Origin: Emiliania huxleyi CCMP1516
Taxonomy: Eukaryota; Haptophyta; Isochrysidales; Noelaerhabdaceae
Length of the DNA stretch: 64,000 nt
Reading direction: 5' to 3'
Assembly: GCF_000372725.1 (NCBI RefSeq)
Contig: NW_005196756.1
Span: forward strand, 1,286,229-1,350,228
A model generated the notes under the pieces. It did no database searches. It worked only from the letters and a program-made list of their open reading frames with translations, and had not been told where the DNA came from. Below are positions 61,201 to 64,000 of the stretch, in pieces. A program made the translations under genes and the position numbers. Within the stretch, counting starts at the first letter, position 1; the number at the start of each line of letters is the position of its first letter.

Positions 61201-64000
61201 GTCCGCAGCTTCCCGGTCGCGGAGGAGCCGTCGACGGCGCACTGCGCAGGGGCTGCCTCTGCTGTGGCGCACGCCGGCCATGCGGCGTCTCTCGCGCGGC
61301 TGCGGTCCGTGGGCGGGCGTGCCGTGGACCTGTGTGCGCTGTACGAGACCCTCCGTGTGTCCGGACTCGAGTACGGCCCAGCCTACCGCACCCTGGATGC
61401 GGCCTGGTCCTCGCCGGGCGCGGCGGTGGCCAGACTGCAGCGCCGCACGAGCTTGTGCGGCACTCAGGTGCACCCTGCGGACATCGACGGCGCGCTGCAC
61501 ACGACAGCCTTGCTCGGGGAGCGCAAGGCAGGCGAGATGCGCAAGGCGGGCGAGATGCGCCTGCCCTTCTCGGTGGGCGAGGCGTCCCTCTCCCGAGCCT
61601 CGGGTTGGCTGTGGCCGGTGGCGGAGCTGAGGGGGTCGGGCGGGATGGACGTGTGCATTGGCGGCGCGTTTGACCTCCCGCCGCCAGTGCAGCTCGCCTC
61701 CTTTGAGGTGCGCGCCGTGGCGGCGGCGGCTCTGCAGGCGGCGGCGCCGCTGGTGCAGCATCACTTGTACCAGACGGGATGGCAGCGCGCTGGAGAGGGT
61801 GCGGCGGCGACGGCAGTGGGTCCACGCACGGTCTGGTCCGGGGCTGCTGGTGCGGCGGGGCCGCGTGCCTCTCCGACTGGCGCGAGCCACGCTTCGCGAG
61901 CCGCTGATGTGGTGGCCGTCTCTGCGATTGGTCTCCCCGGCCCGTTGGCGACGGCCGAGCTAGCGCTGAGGGCGGTGCAGGTCAGCGCGGCTTCGGCCGC
62001 GGCGACGCCCGTGTGGCTGCTGACTGCCGGTGGGCAGGCAGCCGCGCCCATCCGCTTGCTCGGCACGTCGCACGCTGGTGTTTCCGCGCTTGCTCGTTGC
62101 GCACGGACAGAGGCGCCCTCGGCGTCGTTGGTGTGCTTGGACGTGGACGGCGCGCGGACGTGCTCTTCCTCGGCGACGCTTGTCCACGCCGCGGACTTGG
62201 CGGCGCGTCTTGGCGAGCCGGAGGCGGCGCTCGTTGGCAGCACTTTGACAGCGCCGAGGCTGCTGGCTGCGGCGCAGGCATTGGCAGGGCCGATAAGGCT
62301 GCACTTCGACGCGCGGGGCGCGTTGACGAATCTGAGGGTGGTCTCACAGCCCGCGGGCGGCTGCGCCGCCGAGCCAGACGGAGTCGAGCTGCACGTGCGT
62401 TCGGTGGGCCTCAACTTCCGCGACGTGCTCAACGTGCTCGGCGCGTACCCCGGCGACCCGGGCCCGCCGGGCGGGGACTGCGCTGCGGTGGTGAGCTCCG
62501 TTGGCGCAGGCGTGGCGCACCTGCCGGTGGGGGCGCGGGTGCTGGGCCACGGCGTCGCGGCTCTTGCGTCCGTGTCTCGCGCGGACGCGCGGCTCGTGGC
62601 GCCGACCGGCGGGGTCCTCTCGGACGACGCCGCGTGCACGCTGCCGACGACGTGGAGCACGGTGCACATGGCGCTGCTGGCGTCGCGGCCGCGCTCGACG
62701 GACAGGCTGCTGCTGCACGCTGGCGCGGGCGGCGTGGGCCTGGCGGCGGGCGAGTACGCGCAGTGGCTGCGCTCGCGTCCGAGCACGACGGTGGGCCAGC
62801 CGCAGAAGCACCGCTTTCTGCACCACGCGGGCTTCTGCGGCCGCACGCTGAGCTCGCGTGACGGCGGCGCCTTCGCGCTCGGCGCCTCGGCGCAGCTGCG
62901 CGGCTCGCGTCTGCGGGGCGTGCTCAACAGTCTGTCGGCGGACTTCATCGCGTGCTCGTTCGCGCTGCTCGGCGAGGACGGCTGCCTGTGCGAGATTGGC
63001 AAGCGCGCGGTGTGGAGCTACGAGCGGCACGAGGCGGCGGCGCACTCGCGGTACGTTGCGATCGCGCTCGACTCGACGATGGAGCAGGTGCCGTGGTGGA
63101 TGTGCCGGACGCTGCGCTTGCTGTCGTCCCGCGCGGAGGCGGACGTGCTGCACGGTCTTCCGCTGCGCGTGTTCGGTCTGGAGCGCGGCGCGCAGGCTGC
63201 TTTCCGCTGGATGCAGGCGGGCTCCAACATCGGCAAGGTCGTGATCCGTGTGCCTGCGGCGGGCGACGCTGCGGTGGAGGGCTCGCACGTCCTGACGGGC
63301 GGGAGCGGCGCGCTTGGCGTCGTGACGGGTGCGTGGCTCTCGGAGAGCGGCGCGGGCGCGTTGGTGGTCGCATCGCGCGGCGGCTCGATCTCAGCGTCGG
63401 CGGGCGCGCGTCTGCGCAGCTCCGGCGTGTGCGAGGTGCGGGCGGCGCGGTGCGACGCGGGCGAGCCGTCCGAGGTGTCTCGCCTCTTTGCTGGCTTGCG
63501 CATCGATGGCGCGCCACCCCTGCGTGGCGTGTGGCACGCGGCGGGCGTGTTGGCAGACGCGCTGCTTGCGTCGCAGAGCGCGGCGTCTCTCCGCCGAGTG
63601 TTCGCCCCAAAGGCGGTGGGCGCGTGGGCGCTCCACCGCGTGTGCGCGCCTTCGCCGGTGGACGCGTGCGTGCTCTTTTCCTCCATTTCGGCGGTGCTCG
63701 GCGGCAGCGGCCAGGCCAACTACGCGGCGGCGAACTGCTGCCTCGACTCGCTGGGCGGCCGGCGGCGGCTGACCGGCTTGCGCGCGGCGAGCGTGCAGTG
63801 GGGCCCGTGGGCCGACTCTGGCATGGCTGCGGGTGATGCCATTCGGTCTCGACTCGAGGTGGCTGGGATGGGCCTGATCGGGTTGGCGCAGGGCGTCGTC
63901 GCCTTCAAGGCGGCGCTGCGGCCGGTCTGCCCGTCGGCGATGTCGCTATTTCCGGTGCGCTGGGGCCAGTACCTCGGCACGCGGGGCGGCGTCGTGCCCG
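39133..64000 (+). CDS. Giant modular type I polyketide synthase, partial (runs off window)
   Basis: Exon 1 (39133-39755) ends in an acyl-carrier domain. A GT donor at 39756 and an AG acceptor at 39866 join in phase 2 and restore the ketosynthase N-terminus; without this splice the first in-frame ATG (40018) lies inside the KS. Exon 2 then stays open in one frame to the last base, 24.1 kb with no stop or intron. More than 8,250 residues are encoded here. Domain order: ACP, then four complete KS-DH-ER-KR-ACP modules and a fifth cut in its KR. KS domains have DTACS plus both His motifs (EAHGTGTPLGDP and K-A-x-x-G-H). DH domains have HxxxGxxxxP and a D-x-x-x-(Q/H). ER domains have HAGAGGVGLAAG, KR domains have TGG(S/T)G and Ser-Tyr-Asn, ACPs have GLDSL. 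No acyltransferase domain is present, so extender units are probably loaded in trans. The product class cannot be told; a fully reduced (alkyl) chain is predicted for this part. Confidence 0.93.
39520..39730 (+). other. PKS loading-side ACP (exon 1)
   Basis: Carrier-protein domain with APLMTVGLDSESVADLIGSL; the phosphopantetheine serine is the codon at 39619. It is more diverged than the module ACPs (LDSE instead of LDSL). The 130 residues before it are not recognised and have no acyltransferase or CoA-ligase motif, so the starter unit is unclear. Confidence 0.75.
39952..44930 (+). other. PKS module 1: KS-DH-ER-KR-ACP
   Basis: KS 39952-41220 (active Cys codon 40435, His codons 40840 and 40966). 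DH from 41290 (catalytic His 41398, Asp 41896) with a Ser-Arg-rich insertion at about 41935-42030. KR structural half and ER about 42530-43660. KR from 43918 (Tyr 44353). ACP 44720-44925 (Ser 44818). The KS, KR and ACP are the most diverged of the window, while the ER block 42525-43615 is almost identical at DNA level to that of module 2. Confidence 0.88.
45034..49790 (+). other. PKS module 2: KS-DH-ER-KR-ACP
   Basis: KS 45034-46285 (Cys codon 45532; EAHGTGTPLGDP; ANAGHPEPAAG). DH from 46380 (His 46447). ER 47755-48480, KR from 48757, ACP 49567-49760 (Ser 49660). The first half of its ER matches module 1; from about 48310 onward the DNA matches modules 3-5. The module is thus a mosaic of two repeat types. 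Confidence 0.88.
49890..54728 (+). other. PKS module 3: KS-DH-ER-KR-ACP
   Basis: KS 49890-51120 (Cys codon 50362), DH from 51220 (His 51313, HPADIDGALH for the Asp motif), ER 52597-53350, KR 53596-54285, ACP 54406-54600 (Ser 54499). It is the best reference copy of the 4.84-kb repeat. A poly-Ala linker follows the KR and another the ACP, with small length differences between copies. Confidence 0.9.
54729..59574 (+). other. PKS module 4: KS-DH-ER-KR-ACP
   Basis: KS 54729-55968 (Cys codon 55210), DH His 56161, ER 57445-58190, KR 58444-59130, ACP 59254-59450 (Ser 59347). Nearly identical to module 3 except for patches at 55059-55140 (KS, with three extra codons) and 58840-58871 (KR, just before the catalytic Tyr). 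Confidence 0.9.
59575..64000 (+). other. PKS module 5: KS-DH-ER-KR, cut by window end
   Basis: KS 59575-60807 (Cys codon 60049), DH His 61000, ER 62284-63040, KR from 63283 running off the edge. Nearly identical to modules 3 and 4 except for patches at 60120-60175 (KS) and 63836-63872 (KR). Confidence 0.9.

Larger units (their letters stand above)
49890..64000 (+). repeat. Tandem coding repeat, period 4,839 bp (PKS modules 3-5)
   Basis: Equivalent KS cysteine codons are at 50362, 55210 and 60049, giving spacings of 4,848 and 4,839 bp. The 9-bp difference equals the three extra codons in the module 4 KS patch. Long stretches, for example the whole DH and ER regions, are identical or differ at only scattered bases. 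Confidence 0.95.

Noticed and set aside
49594..63288. Long minus-strand open frames (up to about 870 codons) opposite the PKS
   Set aside because: They recur in the same place in each module, are Arg/Ala/Pro-rich without domain character, and are the expected antisense shadow of GC-rich coding DNA.
39983..63836. Plus-strand frames of 100-600 codons overlapping the PKS in the other two frames
   Set aside because: They lack any PKS motif, while all motifs of KS, DH, ER, KR and ACP fall in the single third frame.
39133..64000. Assignment of the PKS to a known haptophyte polyether toxin pathway
   Set aside because: The visible modules are all fully reducing. A ladder polyether would need many KR-only or DH-KR modules, and neither species nor product can be read from the sequence.

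Overview
The window looks like nuclear DNA of a GC-rich, plastid-bearing eukaryotic alga, most probably a haptophyte. This is inferred from several things seen together. Genes are split by short introns (about 60-136 bp), many with a GC-AG rather than GT-AG border. A cytosolic ribosomal protein of eukaryotic type (uS10/RPS20) is present. Some proteins start with a signal peptide followed by a transit-like leader, as expected for a secondary red-type plastid. There is a CCCTAA telomere-type repeat, and a giant modular type I polyketide synthase (PKS) of the kind known from haptophytes and dinoflagellates. The species cannot be fixed from the sequence alone.

Layout. 0-10.7 kb: RPS20 (minus strand), a repeat-rich stretch with several copies of one AT-rich dispersed family, a small PARP-type zinc-finger protein, an orphan intronless multi-membrane-span protein of unusual composition, more dispersed repeat, and a secreted aspartyl/asparaginyl beta-hydroxylase. 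10.8-16.1 kb: a nine-exon receptor with ephrin-receptor-like cysteine repeats, about eight membrane spans and an intracellular TIR domain. 16.5-18.3 kb: a minisatellite carrying a clean 313-bp inverted-repeat element with an 8-bp target duplication, then a 958-bp foldback element. 18.4-29.6 kb: an Ala/Pro/Gln-rich protein, a Derlin with a plastid-type leader (candidate SELMA translocon subunit), a gene with tandemly duplicated exons and introns, and an M14 zinc carboxypeptidase. 29.6-32.5 kb: subtelomere-like sequence (185-bp satellite, interstitial CCCTAA array, short tandem repeats, a 100-N scaffold gap) followed by an inverted fragment of the exon-duplication gene. This is either a true chromosome-internal telomere scar or a scaffolding join. 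33.2-37.3 kb: a plastid-type DUF4864-like protein and a secreted Cys-rich protein, diverging around a single arm of the foldback element, then a small lysine-rich protein.

39.1-64.0 kb, and continuing past the edge: one giant PKS gene. After a short first exon with an acyl-carrier domain, a single reading frame stays open for 24.1 kb to the end of the window. It encodes four complete modules and most of a fifth, all of KS-DH-ER-KR-ACP order (fully reducing) with no acyltransferase domain, so malonyl loading is presumably done in trans. Modules 3-5 repeat nearly base for base with a period of 4,839 bp. A few short, sharply bounded divergent patches fall inside KS and KR domains. These patches, the open frame and the identical modules are the most striking features of the window.

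The neighbouring genes do not form an obvious pathway with the PKS. Apart from the shared foldback element and the exon-duplication fragment, the genes look independent.
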